Assembly (NCBI GenBank): GCA_951217055.1
Contig: OX578285.1
Location: forward strand, 48,672,024 to 48,736,023
Reading direction: 5' to 3'
Source of the DNA: Gerris lacustris
Lineage: Eukaryota; Arthropoda; Insecta; Hemiptera; Gerridae
Length of the DNA: 64,000 nt
Below are positions 11,138-21,593 of the stretch, in pieces. The position numbers and the translations under genes are program-made. The first letter of the stretch is position 1, and each line of letters starts with the position of its first letter. The notes beneath the pieces were generated by a model that saw nothing but the letters and a program-made list of their open reading frames with translations, did not search any database and was not told the origin of the DNA.

Positions 11138-11150
11138 GGGGGGGGGGAGG
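11138..11150. repeat. Poly-G tract
   Basis: One of several long G or C homopolymers scattered through the window; the others are near 4187, 27061, 27318, 35497, 36266, 41028, 52743 and 63189. Confidence 0.8.
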
Positions 11151-11407
11151 AGATTTGGAGTAGTATGTATATGTGACGTTAATATTCTCTTCCATCTCAC
11201 TATAAATATTTTTTAGATCTAAAATATTTGCATTTTTTTTAGAATAAGTATTGAGTGTTACATTTATTATTTTTAATGTTTCCTCAAAGCTTCAAAAATT
11301 TGAAGGATACGTTTGCAGTGCATTGTAATAAAAGTTTTTATTATAAAGCAGAAAAAATAATTTGTCTTTATTAAGAAAATGGACACGGATACACATAAGT
11401 TTTTTTT

Positions 11408-11455
11408 TATTCAAGTAACACTCATTACATTATGGTAACACTCATCATACATTTT
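11408..11455. repeat. GTAACACTCATTACA motif pair
   Basis: Two copies of GTAACACTCAT occur 22 bp apart. The same 15-bp word recurs in both orientations at 17391-17620. Confidence 0.5.
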
Positions 11456-11692
11456 TATATATTGGACCTAGAAAAAAATCAATTTTAACACAATCTTTAA
11501 ACAATAAACTTTTATTTACATTTTTTTTTTTTTTTTTACATACTGCAAATTTATTTTTTTGTAAAATCTTTAAACTAAATAATTTAAGTTCTATAAAATG
11601 AAAAAAACATAGAAAAAAGTATATAAATTCAAACCCTAATGATTTTGTTTTTATATTATAATTATACTTTTTATTTTAAAAATATATATATT

Positions 11693-14070
11693 CCCATATA
11701 TTCCCATTATTTTTTTGTTGGAGAATCTTTTTTAAATTTTAGGATAATGTTTCTATTGGTCCATAATGATGAAGAAAAATATTTTTAAAAAATTACGTCA
11801 ACCTGGTTTCAAGATGGCGGACGTTGCGAAAACGCAACACTGGGCACATACTAAGTCAAAATATGCAAAATTCACTTATTTTTTTGTTAATTGAAAATTA
11901 TATATTTTTATTTTTTAAATAAATATAAAAATATGTTTCTAAGCCTCTGCGATGTCAGGTACTCGTTATACATCCCTAATTCTGAAATTTCCAGTGTTTA
12001 GACAAAATTTAGGACCCTCAATATAGACTTAGTAGTACTAATAGTACAAAAATTGAGCATTTTTTTTTAAATCAATAAAAACAAAACAGGTAAGTATAAA
12101 TTGTGTTATAATGTATTTTATTTTAATTTGAAATATCTTATTTAATAAGAAAGAAACTATTATAAAATATAGTATAGAATATGTCAATTATAAGTATGAA
12201 ATTACAATAAGCATTTTTCGTGCAACACAACCTGGCATTTTTCACAGAATTTAATTGTCGTAGAGTTGCAATGAGCACAGCGGGTTCTGCTTTTCTGTGA
12301 TACTATGTAGTGACCTATGCCATCATACCTATAGAACCAAAAGACACTGTACTTGCCACCAATTTTCTTATTAACCCTGGAGTTCGTAGCCTGGGTGTTC
12401 CAAAATTTCGCTAAAAACTCCTTTGGTATCGATCGTCTAAAATCAAGAAGATCCATCGGAGTTACAGTGTTATACCGTTCAGAAGACAACCTGTATAACA
12501 GCCAAGCATTTTGTATTGCTGTATCCAAGCACTAGTTGAATATTGGCCACCACCATTTCTTGAATCATATATTTGTTCTATATATAGACACGTTTTGATC
12601 CATCCTATCGGTACCACCCATATTCATATTATATAATTTTATCATATTATTTGGTTGGCTTGTATTTCCTTTTTTTTATCTGTGGCTGAGTATCTAACAG
12701 CTTTTCCTATTGGTTTCACACCAGCGCGGTTTTAAACTGGTTTCGACTGAATTATCATTCCATCTACAAAAGAAAGATCCACTGTTTTTTTCATGACAAT
12801 TGTCATATGTCCCTCTAGGAGATGATTTCATAGTCCTCAAATCTCTGATAGGACAGTCTTTTAGCATTCTATTTTTTCTTAAAGTTCCTGTAAAGCCAAT
12901 AGATTGTTCAGTAAAACTGATAGCACCTTTAGGTATGTAAAAAAATTATCGGCATAAAGATGGTGTGATAAAAATGTGTTATAAGTATGCCATTTTTACG
13001 GCCATTTTTAAAAGTACACTGCCACCTAAGCCAAAATCTTGTTTGCAATTACTTCTTAGTCCTCTAGCTCCTTGGTAAACATAAAAATTTATGAGGTATC
13101 CTAACTTTAAATTATGGCACCAAGCCTTATAGCCGAATCGTATTGGTTTGCCCCAAATGAACTATTTAAGCCCATGACGCCCAAAATATGGGATCAAGGC
13201 CTCATCAATCCTTGATTCAGAATCCCAGAGGTCTTATTTGTGATAGTTTATCTAACGTATCTAATTTATAATTTTCGTTAAAGTGAAGATAGCGCATAAT
13301 TTCATCAAATCTGTTTCGACGAATGGCATCAGCAATTCAGGAATTATGTACATCTGAGCTCTCCTCCCAGTACATTCTACGTCTAGGCACTTAATTGTTC
13401 CCGCTAACTATCAAGACACCTAAGAAAGATTTAAGTCAAAGAGTCAAAGATATCATTTGTCGGAATGTGTCCTTTCTTCCATATTTTTCTCTTATTTTCT
13501 CTAGCTGGATAAAAAAAGGTTTGCTCTACTAATGCTGAACTACTGACAGTAATTCCGCATGATGTTGAAGGTAGCGGCTCCTAAAAAAGTAAACCAAAAT
13601 GTAATAATATATTTTTTTTAAATGAATGAAAAAAAAGAAGTGAATTTTGCATATTTTGACCCTGTATGTGCCCAGTGTTGCGAAAACGCAACACAAAAGT
13701 TTCGAAACATCTTGGTGGTACGCAATTTAAAAATTAATTAAATGTATGTTATATATCTTTAAAATGAACCTTTATAAGCAAATTAATTTAAGAATATAAA
13801 CATTTAAAAAATAATACAAATATTTTCTTACCATATATCTGCCATGAGGACGGTCAAAAATTTCATCAAAAAAAAGTTGTATGTATGTATACAGTACACA
13901 AGACCAACAGTAATAATATTTTCAAACTAAATAGGTATTTTATTTTACAGAAGTGTCTATTTTACATATTTGTTATCAGTTATTTATTCTATTTCACTAT
14001 TTTTATATTTTTGTTAAAAAACTTTGACCTTAACTTGCGTTGCGAAAACGCAACACTGGGATAATATGGG
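11693..14070 (-). mobile_element. piggyBac-family DNA transposon relic (~2.38 kb)
   Basis: The right end reads ATAATATGGG directly before TTAA (14071-14074). Reversed this is TTAA-CCCATATTATCCCAGTG, a piggyBac-type terminus. The left end at 11693 reads CCCATATATTCCCA, matching it with two or three changes; its flank is TATT rather than TTAA. The size is right for an autonomous piggyBac. A palindrome GTTGCGAAAACGCAAC followed by ACTGGG occurs at 11823, 13677 and 14039, flanking the gene at both sides. piggyBac enzymes cut at TTAA and leave no footprint. The transposase inside is broken in many places. Confidence 0.85.
12202..13565 (-). pseudogene. piggyBac transposase pseudogene
   Basis: Minus-strand translation over about 1.35 kb gives piggyBac landmarks in order: FDEIMRYLHFNEN, then DEALIPYFGRHGLK, WGKPIRFGYKAWC, VYQGARG, then ADNFFT (a likely second catalytic Asp), FTGTLRKNRM, MGGTDRMDQN (the paired C-terminal Asp residues) and LDTAIQNAWLLYRL. 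It ends with a Cys-rich zinc domain, CAHCNS ... CEKCQ ... HEKC, in the last 35 residues. Stops and frameshifts break the frame repeatedly; only the last 108 residues (12528-12202) are open. The family is certain; the protein is not functional. Confidence 0.92.
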
Positions 14071-14096
14071 TTAATTATAATACCCCAAATAGGAAC

Positions 14097-14185
14097 TGCA
14101 ACATCTACGATAAATGACCCTTCTTAAAGTTTTTAAGTCAAAATTAAATGCAAAGTAAAAATAAAAAATGCTGTCAAATATGACA
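14097..14185 (-). repeat. BEL/Pao 3' LTR (shortened)
   Basis: 89 bp, matching the 5' LTR at both ends (CTGTCAAATATGACA and ATCTACGATAAAT) but lacking about 60 bp from the middle. LTR pairs are identical at insertion, so the length and base differences point to an old insertion. Confidence 0.8.
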
Positions 14186-14187
14186 TC

Positions 14188-15043
14188 TTCTCGGCCAAAC
14201 AGCTGTGCTCCTAGGTCCCTTCTAGTCTGACAATTCGTTGGACATGTCGCGGCAACTCTCGTAAGGGTACCAGTCTCTATTTGCCATCTCTGCCCGGGTG
14301 AATTTCTATAATGCGCCCTAACGGCCGATCAAGTCTCTTCTTGCCATCTGCACCAACTAAAACAACTTCCCCAACAGACAAAATCTTCTCCGCTTGGCCG
14401 CGTTTCTTTCTCTGCTGCAACATCTGAATCTTTTCTTGAGGGAGTCCATCAATTTCTGGCGATAATTATATCTTTGGCCTAAGTTCACTGCAGCATCATG
14501 ATCTGGGACCCCTACCTCCCGGCTCTCATGTAAAAAGGAATCGGGTGACAAAGCCCGCAAATCATTTGGGTCCTCTGAAATATAAGTCAATGGCCGGGAA
14601 TTAACTACAGCTTCCAATTCACACAATACCATCCCCATTTCCTCATAGCCTAACACTGCTTTACCCCATGATTTCCTTAAGAGCCCTTTAACTAGTTTCA
14701 CTAATCTGTCCCACCACCCACCCACCCCACCATGCGGCAGTAGGAGGGTTAAATTTCCACTTAATGCGTCATGCAGTACTATATTTTGCAATAGAACCCA
14801 GTCTATCCTTTTCAATGCATTCTCTAACCCTACAAACATTTTTGCAATATCGCTGTACATGGCATCGGGCCTGCCTCGCCTCGCAATAAAACGTATAAAT
14901 GCCTGAACAAATGACAATCTAACTCCCATGTCATAATCTAATCTTAAAATAACTGCTGCATATGTGACTGAACTAGCATCGCAAAATACATGTAACCTTG
15001 TTTTCGATCTATCGTTTGGCCCTAAGCCAAATGAAATTTTCAT
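14188..15043 (-). pseudogene. BEL/Pao RNase H start fused to integrase C-terminal half
   Basis: The 228-residue frame starts with LHVFCDASSVTYAAVI, the beginning of BEL RNase H including its first Asp. After about 15 residues it jumps to FIARRGRPDAMYSD, in the middle of integrase, so the rest of RNase H and the integrase zinc domain have been deleted. It continues with a WWDRLVKLVKGLLRK block, LCELEAVVNSRPLTY (the conserved NSRPL) and SPDSFL. A one-base frame change near 14395 moves the C-terminal chromatin-type domain (VGEVVLVGADGKKRLDRPL, to about 14300) out of frame. A stop follows before the LTR. Confidence 0.88.
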
Positions 15044-15504
15044 TTTCCTTAGCTAACTCTATTTCTCTTGCTATATGGAAACCTATAGTGGCATTTAGTA
15101 AAAATGGACTGCTGACCACCCCGAAAACTACCCTAGCGTACCTATATTCTAACATAGTTTTCCGATCTTTAGCCCACCAGAAGAAACGCACGTAATTTCT
15201 ATCTTTTCCTAATTTGCAGAAAAGCTTTCCTAGCATCTGATGTGACATATACTTTCCTCTCTCTAAATTCATTCAGCAGCCTAGGTATGTTTGATATTAA
15301 GTTTAGCCCCATTTCTAAACAATTATTTAAAGAGGGATACCCCTTTGCTTTACTTGATGCGTTGAACACCGGACGCACTGGTGTAGCACTACTAATCTTA
15401 TTCACATGATGTTGAGGAAGATAATTCCCCGTTTCCACAAACTGATCATGAGGCCCTCTCTCAATTATTTCTTCCTCCCCAAACCTGGCCTTCAGGCTTT
15501 CCAA
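15009..15504 (-). pseudogene. BEL/Pao reverse transcriptase fragment, two frames
   Basis: Two overlapping frames make up the first half of BEL RT. The upstream one (15504-15199) has PHDQFVETGNYLPQHHV, then TPVRPVFNAS, YPSLNNCLEMG and VYVTSDARKAFLQI, which carries the first catalytic Asp. A frame change near 15235 passes to the second (15272-15009) with RNYVRFFWW and ARVVFGVVSSPFLLNATI. The YxDD half of the active site is absent; the frame runs out and the next homology is RNase H, so a further deletion lies near 15040. Confidence 0.85.
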
Positions 15505-16110
15505 AGCTATAGTTATCCCCTGTTGGCGGGTAACTCTCTACCACTTCCCTTGCCCTAGTCCCTTCCTTAAGAGATAATAACAAGTAATAGAATTTTTCCT
15601 CTTCTTTAACTCTGGGTTATTAAAACCACTCCAAAACTCTAACAAATCCCTAATCTCTAGGCTGAACTTCTTAAGTTCAATCCGGGGAAGCCTTATTTTA
15701 CGAGAGCCAGATGTAGGAGCCCCATATCCCTTGTTTGTATCCTTGCTTTGTTCTGCAAAGAACTCAAATCTGCGACAGTACTCTGCCTGGCACACGTTAA
15801 CTCATCTACTTTATGCTTACATAGAAAATACCTCTCCTCATAGTCATAATTTATTTCCTTCATGATGTCTTCATCACTCATATCTCCAGCCAGCATCATA
15901 TCTATAACATTCTTTTGGATGGTATCTAGTTCTGAAAATCTGCGGGTCAAGATTTCCATCTTTGTCGAAAGCTGCACCTTTGATGTAGTTGTTTGGTTTA
16001 ATTCCTCAAGAAGTGTCTTCTCCGCCTTAGTAAAGCACCCTCTATCATAGTTCTCGCCTTTTTTAAGACATCCATTCTTCAAAGACTTCAAAAATTTGTT
16101 TAAACAATTT
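15505..16110 (-). pseudogene. BEL/Pao Gag, broken into two frames and fused to pol
   Basis: The first part (16091-15693) is the helical N-terminus of BEL Gag, rich in Lys and Glu with a likely coiled coil around TKAEKTLLEELNQT and MEILTRRFSELD. A frame change near 15720 leads to the conserved Gag block IRLPRIELKKFS, EIRDLLEFWSGF (15690-15560). The frame then breaks and resumes as ESLKARFGEEE, the end of the same domain, fused directly to RT sequence. The zinc knuckles and the protease are gone. Confidence 0.82.
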
Positions 16111-16220
16111 ACTTAAATTTCTTTTTCTAAGATCTTGTTTTTTCTTGGACCTGTAAGTACTTTAACAGTGCCCAATCTTTATTAAACTTCTTCCTAACTT
16201 TATAACAAGTTTCTTTACTT

Positions 16221-16231
16221 CACGGTCGCCA
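16221..16231 (-). other. BEL/Pao primer-binding site
   Basis: TGGCGACCGTG on the minus strand, 5 bp downstream of the 5' LTR end. This is the sequence expected to pair with a tRNA 3' end to prime minus-strand DNA synthesis in BEL elements. Confidence 0.8.
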
Positions 16232-16236
16232 TAAAA

Positions 16237-16386
16237 TGTAACCATCTACGATAAATTATCCATCATAAAGATTTTAATAAACCATTTTATATTAACTATA
16301 TTCCAATGAATAACAAAAATAATTTTCTTTTTTTTTCTTTCAAAGTCAAAATTAAATAAAAATAAAAAATACTGTCAAATATGACA
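16237..16386 (-). repeat. BEL/Pao 5' LTR
   Basis: 150 bp, TG...CA ends, starting TGTCATATTTGACAG and ending ATCGTAGATGGTTACA. It contains an oligo-A/T-rich middle missing from the 3' LTR. Confidence 0.82.
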
Positions 16387-16391
16387 GGATC

Positions 16392-17967
16392 TTAGTAGAA
16401 AAATTAAAAAATAGATTGCCAATTGGTGTGGCACATAGCTTCCTCGCATTCTATCACGTACTTAATTGATTTTATGATTTTACAGGCCATTGCTGTCTAA
16501 TTTGTTTAATTGTTTTCCCCGTTTTTAAACTGTCAAAATAGTTTTGATTTTTTCATGAATTAAAGTATCAATTTAGCAAAAGTTAAAGAGCGCAGAGGGA
16601 TCAAATTAAGCTGTGGCTATCTGCGAGTTACATTCGATAAACTATAAAAGTTTCATGCAAATCAGATAATAAATTTTGAAGCTATAGGGGTAAATTATTG
16701 TATGTTTGTGCACTGTGCACATGTAGAAGAGAAACAAATGAGCGCTGAAGGTTGAAACTTATATGGGACCAACAATGGGCTACTCATGGCATACCACCCA
16801 AATTTCATTACAATTAGACGTGTAGTTTCTAAGATATGTGGGTTCGCGAAAATTGAACGATTGACCGACAGACAGACACGGAACCAAAAATGATCCCTGA
16901 TGTCTGAAACGGAAATCTGTCTTGGAATTTTTGAAATTGGAGACCTAAAAATATTTTGTTCTTCGGAACAATCACATAGCTTCCGTTACCTTCGGTAAGC
17001 TTGTAAGTAAATATAAATGAGTTAGTCGATAAATTCGTTCATTTATTTATTAGTTATATCAATTCAAAAAATACTTTTATTTAAATGTAACTTTTTTAAA
17101 TTTGCATAATAGAAAAGTAAAACAGTATGGCTAAAAGCCGTCTGCCGGAATCTGTTTATTAACTTTCTGTATAATTAAAGAGGGTTATATTTATTTAAAA
17201 AAAAAAATATATAAATAAATAATAATAATAATACTTCCTGTAAAATAATACTCTGTATTTTCTTTGTTTTTCGGCATTTTTTAGTACCTTAAATTAAAAG
17301 TAGAAGTATTATTTGAAGTTTAAAATCTTACAAATTGTAGATATATCAATACTTTTTGATAACACATAATAAAATTCGCACTAATGATGAGTAACACTCG
17401 TAGCAAGTGGTTATGTAATGAGTGTTACCTTTTTTATACAGTATTGTAACACTCATTACATTTTTAACTTTAAAAAATCTTTTTCTCAGAAACTATGTTT
17501 CTTAATTAAACCAATTAAATGTGTACTGATTATATTAATTAATAACTACTAAATCGTATTAATAACATAAATAAATGTTTATTACAACAAAACAAAATAC
17601 TAGTAACCCTCATTACAATGAATAACAGTACCTACCACTTTTTTTAGTGAAATATTAATTGTAGAGAAGAATAAAGTGCTATCAATCCAAAAAGCAACCC
17701 CTACCCCATCCTTCTTTCTTTCATACTCATCCTCTAATTCTGCCAACTCTTATAATTTACATTGTTCGATAACAATGTAAGGTGAGACATGTTTAACACT
17801 GATTGTTATGTTAAATAGCTGATACCCCGTTCTGTAATAACTTTATGTTATGTTAAAAACAAACTCAAATATTAATTATTTGATTTGAATATCATTCACG
17901 CAAATGTTAAGAGTGCAAAAACCAATAAATGTTAATATTTAATTTCTTTATTATATGCAGGTGAGGA
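16392..17967. other. Repeat-derived non-coding DNA
   Basis: The segment 16400-16460 (GGTGTGGCACATAGCTTCCT and flanks) is repeated inverted at 62820-62885. The stretch 16740-16970, with GACCGACAGACAGACACGG and GATGTCTGAAACGG, resembles 33950-34170 in layout. At 17391-17620 the word GTAACACTCATTACA appears four times in both orientations, two of them facing each other 30 bp apart. No coding sequence is visible. Confidence 0.5.
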
Positions 17968-17975
17968 AAATAAAT

Positions 17976-18201
17976 GGTACTTGTCAATTAAGAGCCATCC
18001 CTAAAAATTTGAGGTGGTGAGGGGTGGTTAGAAGTGGTTTGAGGTAGTTTGAGGTGGTTGGAATGGTTTGAGGTAGTTTGAGGTGGTTCGAGGTGGTTTG
18101 AGGAGGTTAGATTAGGTTAGAGGTGGTTGGATTTGGTGAGAGGTGGATAGAGGGTCTTACCACCTCTAACTTTTAGGGAGGGCTCCTAACTGACAAGTAC
18201 C
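17976..18201. mobile_element. 226-bp MITE with 8-bp TSD and internal GAGGTGGTTT minisatellite
   Basis: Terminal inverted repeats of about 43 bp begin GGTACTTGTCA and match at about 35 of 43 positions. The element is flanked on both sides by AAATAAAT (17968-17975 and 18202-18209), an 8-bp target duplication. The middle is a degenerate tandem array of a 10-11-bp unit GAGGTGGTTT. The TSD length and leading GG would suit a Merlin-type or hAT-type transposase, but no coding relative is present, so the superfamily is open. Confidence 0.85.
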
Positions 18202-19145
18202 AAATAAATAGTTGAGATATGTCGTTTAAATACAAATATTGGACTTTTTACTGATTGTTGCAATTTTTTTAGAGGACTAATAATTTAGTGGAACACAATT
18301 TGTAATATAAAAGTGAGAGTTCAAACCAATTTCAAGGGACTTACAAAGCTAGAAAGAAAATTGTCAAATAGTTGTTTTGTGGAATAAACCAACCCAGACG
18401 GATCGTTAACAATTACTTGTAATTGGGATTCCAATAACTATACTGCCAGGAACTTCCAAGGAACTATATATTGCCTTGATAATTTGACACCACCTAATAG
18501 ATAGAGCACTGGAAATGCCTAATGCAAGTATGTTATAGCTACAATCTCTCCCTTGCTAATTTAATTTGATCCTTAACTGTTTGACTAGTTGACAAAAAAG
18601 TACAGTAAAAATAGTAAGCCTTAGATATTCTTGTAACTAATTAGCTTGAAGATCACACCTTTATATATACGTCGTTAGTTCTGCCTCGAGAATTTTGATT
18701 CATATACTCCGTATTACATTGCAAATGATAAGTACTTGCCCAACACATAAGGCCCTCATACAAACGTGCAACTATACGTGCAAACTCGAGCCATGCACAT
18801 CAAACTTTGAATTCTCTATTTTTGTTAATGCCATAATAAATTATAGTAAACGGGGTACAGGTCGATAAGTGTACAGTAGGAGGCCCAGACAATGAATGCG
18901 CATGGACGCCGCTACAGTTTTCGCGGTACGATATTTTTCCTATTTGAAGAAACAGGCGGAAAATAAAGAGAGGGAGGCAATGAAAACTTTCTTTTTCTAG
19001 TCCAAGAAGCTATAGACCTCCTTCCCCACTTTTGGAGAGAGCACATTTCTCCTATTTGAAGAAACTGGTGGGAAATAAAGTGCGGGGACCAATTAAAACT
19101 AAAGCTCTTTACCGCGAATTAACGACCTTTCCTCCCGCATATTCC
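18202..19145. other. Non-coding interval with a short duplication
   Basis: Near 18940 and 19050 the phrase CCTATTTGAAGAAAC is duplicated with its flanks, about 110 bp apart. Otherwise nothing is recognised. Confidence 0.4.
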
Positions 19146-19149
19146 TCCT

Positions 19150-20600
19150 TCTACAAGCAACCTTAATTATTTTAAAACTATACCAGCTACCAATTCCGAT
19201 ATTCGTCTGACCTCATCAACTGAGGTCAAACAAATAATTAAAACAAGAAAATCACGCAAGTCCCCTGGACCAGATCACAAATTCAATGTTGAAACAACTC
19301 CCTAAGAAAGCGATAGTTCACCTGACTTATTTATAAAATAAAATGTTAATAACTGGATATTTTCCCACATGCTGGAAAACAGCAAAAATAATAGTTTTTC
19401 CTAAACCTGGAAAAGATCCTCAAACCCATAAAAACTATCACCCAATAAGTTTGCTAAATGGTTTAAGTAAATTTTTCGAAAAATAATACAAGCTAGAATC
19501 TCCAAAATCACAAGCATAAAAAGTATACTTCCGAATGAACAATTTGGCTTCAGAAGTGGTCATTAAACCCAAGGCCAGCTGTCTAGGCTAGTCCAGCATA
19601 TTACTGTAAACTTCAATCATAGAACATATACTGGCTAAGTACTAGTAGATTTAGAAAAGGCATTTGATACCATCTGACACAAGGGCCTACTATACAAACT
19701 CATAAAATTCAAATTTCCCCACCATATTATTAAATTATTATTTTCATATATTACAAATAGAAAATTTAAAGTACATATAAATAAGTGCCAGTCAAACAAA
19801 ATGAATCTACTTGCAGGGGTACTCCCAAGGTTCTATCCTTGAACCCGAACTTTACTGTATAATATAATGGTGACATCCCACGTCTCACACAAGTAAACCT
19901 GGCAATATTTGCTGATGACGTAGTGTTATATACTTTCTCTTGGAGAACTGACACTATAGTAACAAGACTAAATAAAGCCCTAGCAAAAAATTCCGAAGTT
20001 ACTTTCTACACTGGCGATTAAAGCCTAATAATAACAAATTCGAAGCCATCCTTTTCTCGAAGAGACGCCCAAAAATCTCCGGTAATATAACTGTCGACGG
20101 CCTAGTTCTACCGTGGTGCAATTCAGTAAAGTACTTAGGAGTATTTTTAGATAGAAAAATTACTTTCACAACACACATTCAGCTTTTAATCGACAAGTGT
20201 AAAAAACTTTAATTAGAGCGCTTTTTCTTATTTTATCGAGGGATTCGAAACTTTCTTCACAAAATAAATTAATAATATATAAAGTAGCTATTCGACCGAT
20301 TTTGTTATTTGCTAGCGCTGCTTGGAATTTTACTTCGAACGCAAACTTAAAAAAGCTACAAATAATTCAAAACAAATTTTTACGACTTGCTACAAATTCG
20401 CCTAGATATACCAAGATCACTGAACTACATGAACTAGCCGGGATAGAATATATTCAACAATATTTAATAAATTCTGTATAATCGTTTTGTTCTAATTGCG
20501 GAGGTCACAATAATATTCTAAAAAATAACCTAGTCGTTCAAATCAAAACAAACGTTGCACCAACAAAACACAAAGCCTTAAATTTCAGATTAAAATAACT
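19150..20600 (+). mobile_element. jockey-like LINE relic, RT domain with many stops
   Basis: Translation across frames follows a jockey-type reverse transcriptase from its N-terminus: SSTEVKQIIKTRKSRKSPGP, then SILPNEQFGFRSGH, VLVDLEKAFDTI (first catalytic Asp, about 19670), HKGLLYKL, and later NKLIIYKVAIRPILLFASAAW and FLRLATNSPRYTKI. At least a dozen stops and several frameshifts interrupt it. The active-site region near 19910-19930 reads as FADDV in one frame. The endonuclease and ORF1 are absent, so the copy is 5'-truncated, ending in an AT-rich 3' region near 20640. Confidence 0.88.
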
Positions 20601-20667
20601 TCTTTGATGATAGGATCTCAAATAGATTCACGCTAAACTCAGAGTGAACAGTCGCATAAATAAATAA

Positions 20668-21268
20668 AAATCGGGCCGAGACAACTCAGACAAACTTTCT
20701 CATATACGAGTTTATAATTACTTAGCCCAGTGTTTCCATTTATTAGTTTTCAAATGTACATTTAAATATTATTAAACATTTCATCAAAATTTATCATAAA
20801 AAAAACTTTTCCTGGGCGGGGAATCGAACTCGGGCTCTCTCCGTCCGCGTTTTAAGCTTTTTTTCTCAGGAACTAGATTTTTCCCGGGAAATCGGCTTAT
20901 ATCGTTAGATTTGTATTCAAATGGACTACATTTTAGAATTTTTTAATCAAAATCGTCGGAACCGTTTTCGAGAAATAATTTTTTTTCATGTTTTTTCAGA
21001 GTTTTTGGGGGGTAGCGCCCCCAAATTTGGAGCTAAAATTCATTTCTCGATTTCCCCTTGGGGGTATGATTTTTGTGAACATGTATGCCAAATTTCGTCA
21101 AAATCGGCTCAGTAGACGACAGACAGATGACAGAAAGACGACAGACAGACAGACATTTTTTAAAAACCACTTTTTTGGACTCAGGGGACCTCAAAACGTG
21201 TAAATCCATCAAAATCTCAAAATAGAATTTTTACGCCATCACAATACTTTCTCTTTATATGAGAAAGT
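20668..21268 (+). repeat. Repeat family B copy (full-length-like)
   Basis: A 600-bp unit starting AAATCGGGCCGAGACAACTC and ACTTTCTCATATACGAG, ending CTTTATATGAGAAAGT; the ACTTTCTCATATA and TATATGAGAAAGT words form an inverted pair. The middle holds CGGGGAATCGAACTCG (a tRNA B-box-like word reversed), then GTCAAAATCGGCTCAGTAG, a GACAGACAGACAG run and CTCAGGGGACCTCAAAACG. Other copies or fragments: 8531, 23190, 25140, 26358, 29638 and 48714. Several copies have short open frames that translate to similar peptides, but these are by-products of the repeat. Confidence 0.85.
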
Positions 21269-21291
21269 AAAAATGTATATTACCACATATG

Positions 21292-21398
21292 AAGACCACA
21301 TATTCTTAAAAGGCACCAAAAGATTAACTTATACACAAAATTCTAGCATGATGTTAGTCAGACACTTTTTTCCTCGCTATCTCCTGGACTATAAATTT
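21292..21398 (+). repeat. Dispersed ~100-bp repeat, paired with 1027-1145
   Basis: It matches the minus strand of 1027-1145 and ends a few bases before the methionine of the candidate exon below. Confidence 0.6.
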
Positions 21399-21401
21399 AA
21401 A

Positions 21402-21593
21402 ATGTTTTCAAATGCTGCAAGAATTGGCCTGTTTCTTGTCTTAGTCGTATTAAGCCTCACCTTAAGTTTGCCCGTCACAGGTGATCGCTTCCACGACCTC
21501 TGTGTTACGCCGGCGCTTAATAAATGGAAAGATAGTCAAGTTTGTTCTTGGAAGAGCAGGGAAGAGGGGATTCCCTACAGCTTATGGTGAGGG
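21402..21593 (+). CDS. Candidate first coding exon of a small secreted protein
   Basis: From ATG at 21402 the frame encodes about 62 residues. Residues 1-28 look like a signal peptide: short basic start, then a hydrophobic core IGLFLVLVVLSLTLSLPV and a small-residue exit VTG. What follows, DRFHDLC, PALNKWKDSQVCSW and EEGIPYSLW, has two Cys and no recognisable domain. The frame runs to a TGA at 21590, and the sequence TATG-GTGAGGG at about 21586 could be a splice donor, so this may be exon 1 of a longer gene. Against it: the DNA just upstream is a dispersed repeat, and no second exon is evident. I do not recognise the product. Confidence 0.35.

Larger units (their letters stand above)
14097..16386 (-). 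mobile_element. BEL/Pao LTR retrotransposon, internally deleted, with both LTRs
   Basis: On the minus strand the element runs from a 5' LTR (16386-16237) to a 3' LTR (14185-14097). Both start TGTCATATTTGACAG and end near ATCTACGATAAA in plus orientation, with TG...CA termini. Directly after the 5' LTR and a short spacer lies TGGCGACCGTG, a standard BEL primer-binding site. Flanking 5-mers are GGAAC (14092-14096) and GGATC (16387-16391), a TSD with one mismatch. Gag and parts of RT, RNase H and integrase remain. At 2.3 kb it is less than half the usual length, so several large deletions have occurred. Confidence 0.9.

Noticed and set aside
20921..21203. Overlapping frames in family B at several copies (also 23219, 26236, 26338)
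   Set aside because: All translate the same repeat in different frames and strands, with no conserved start; by-products of the repeat.
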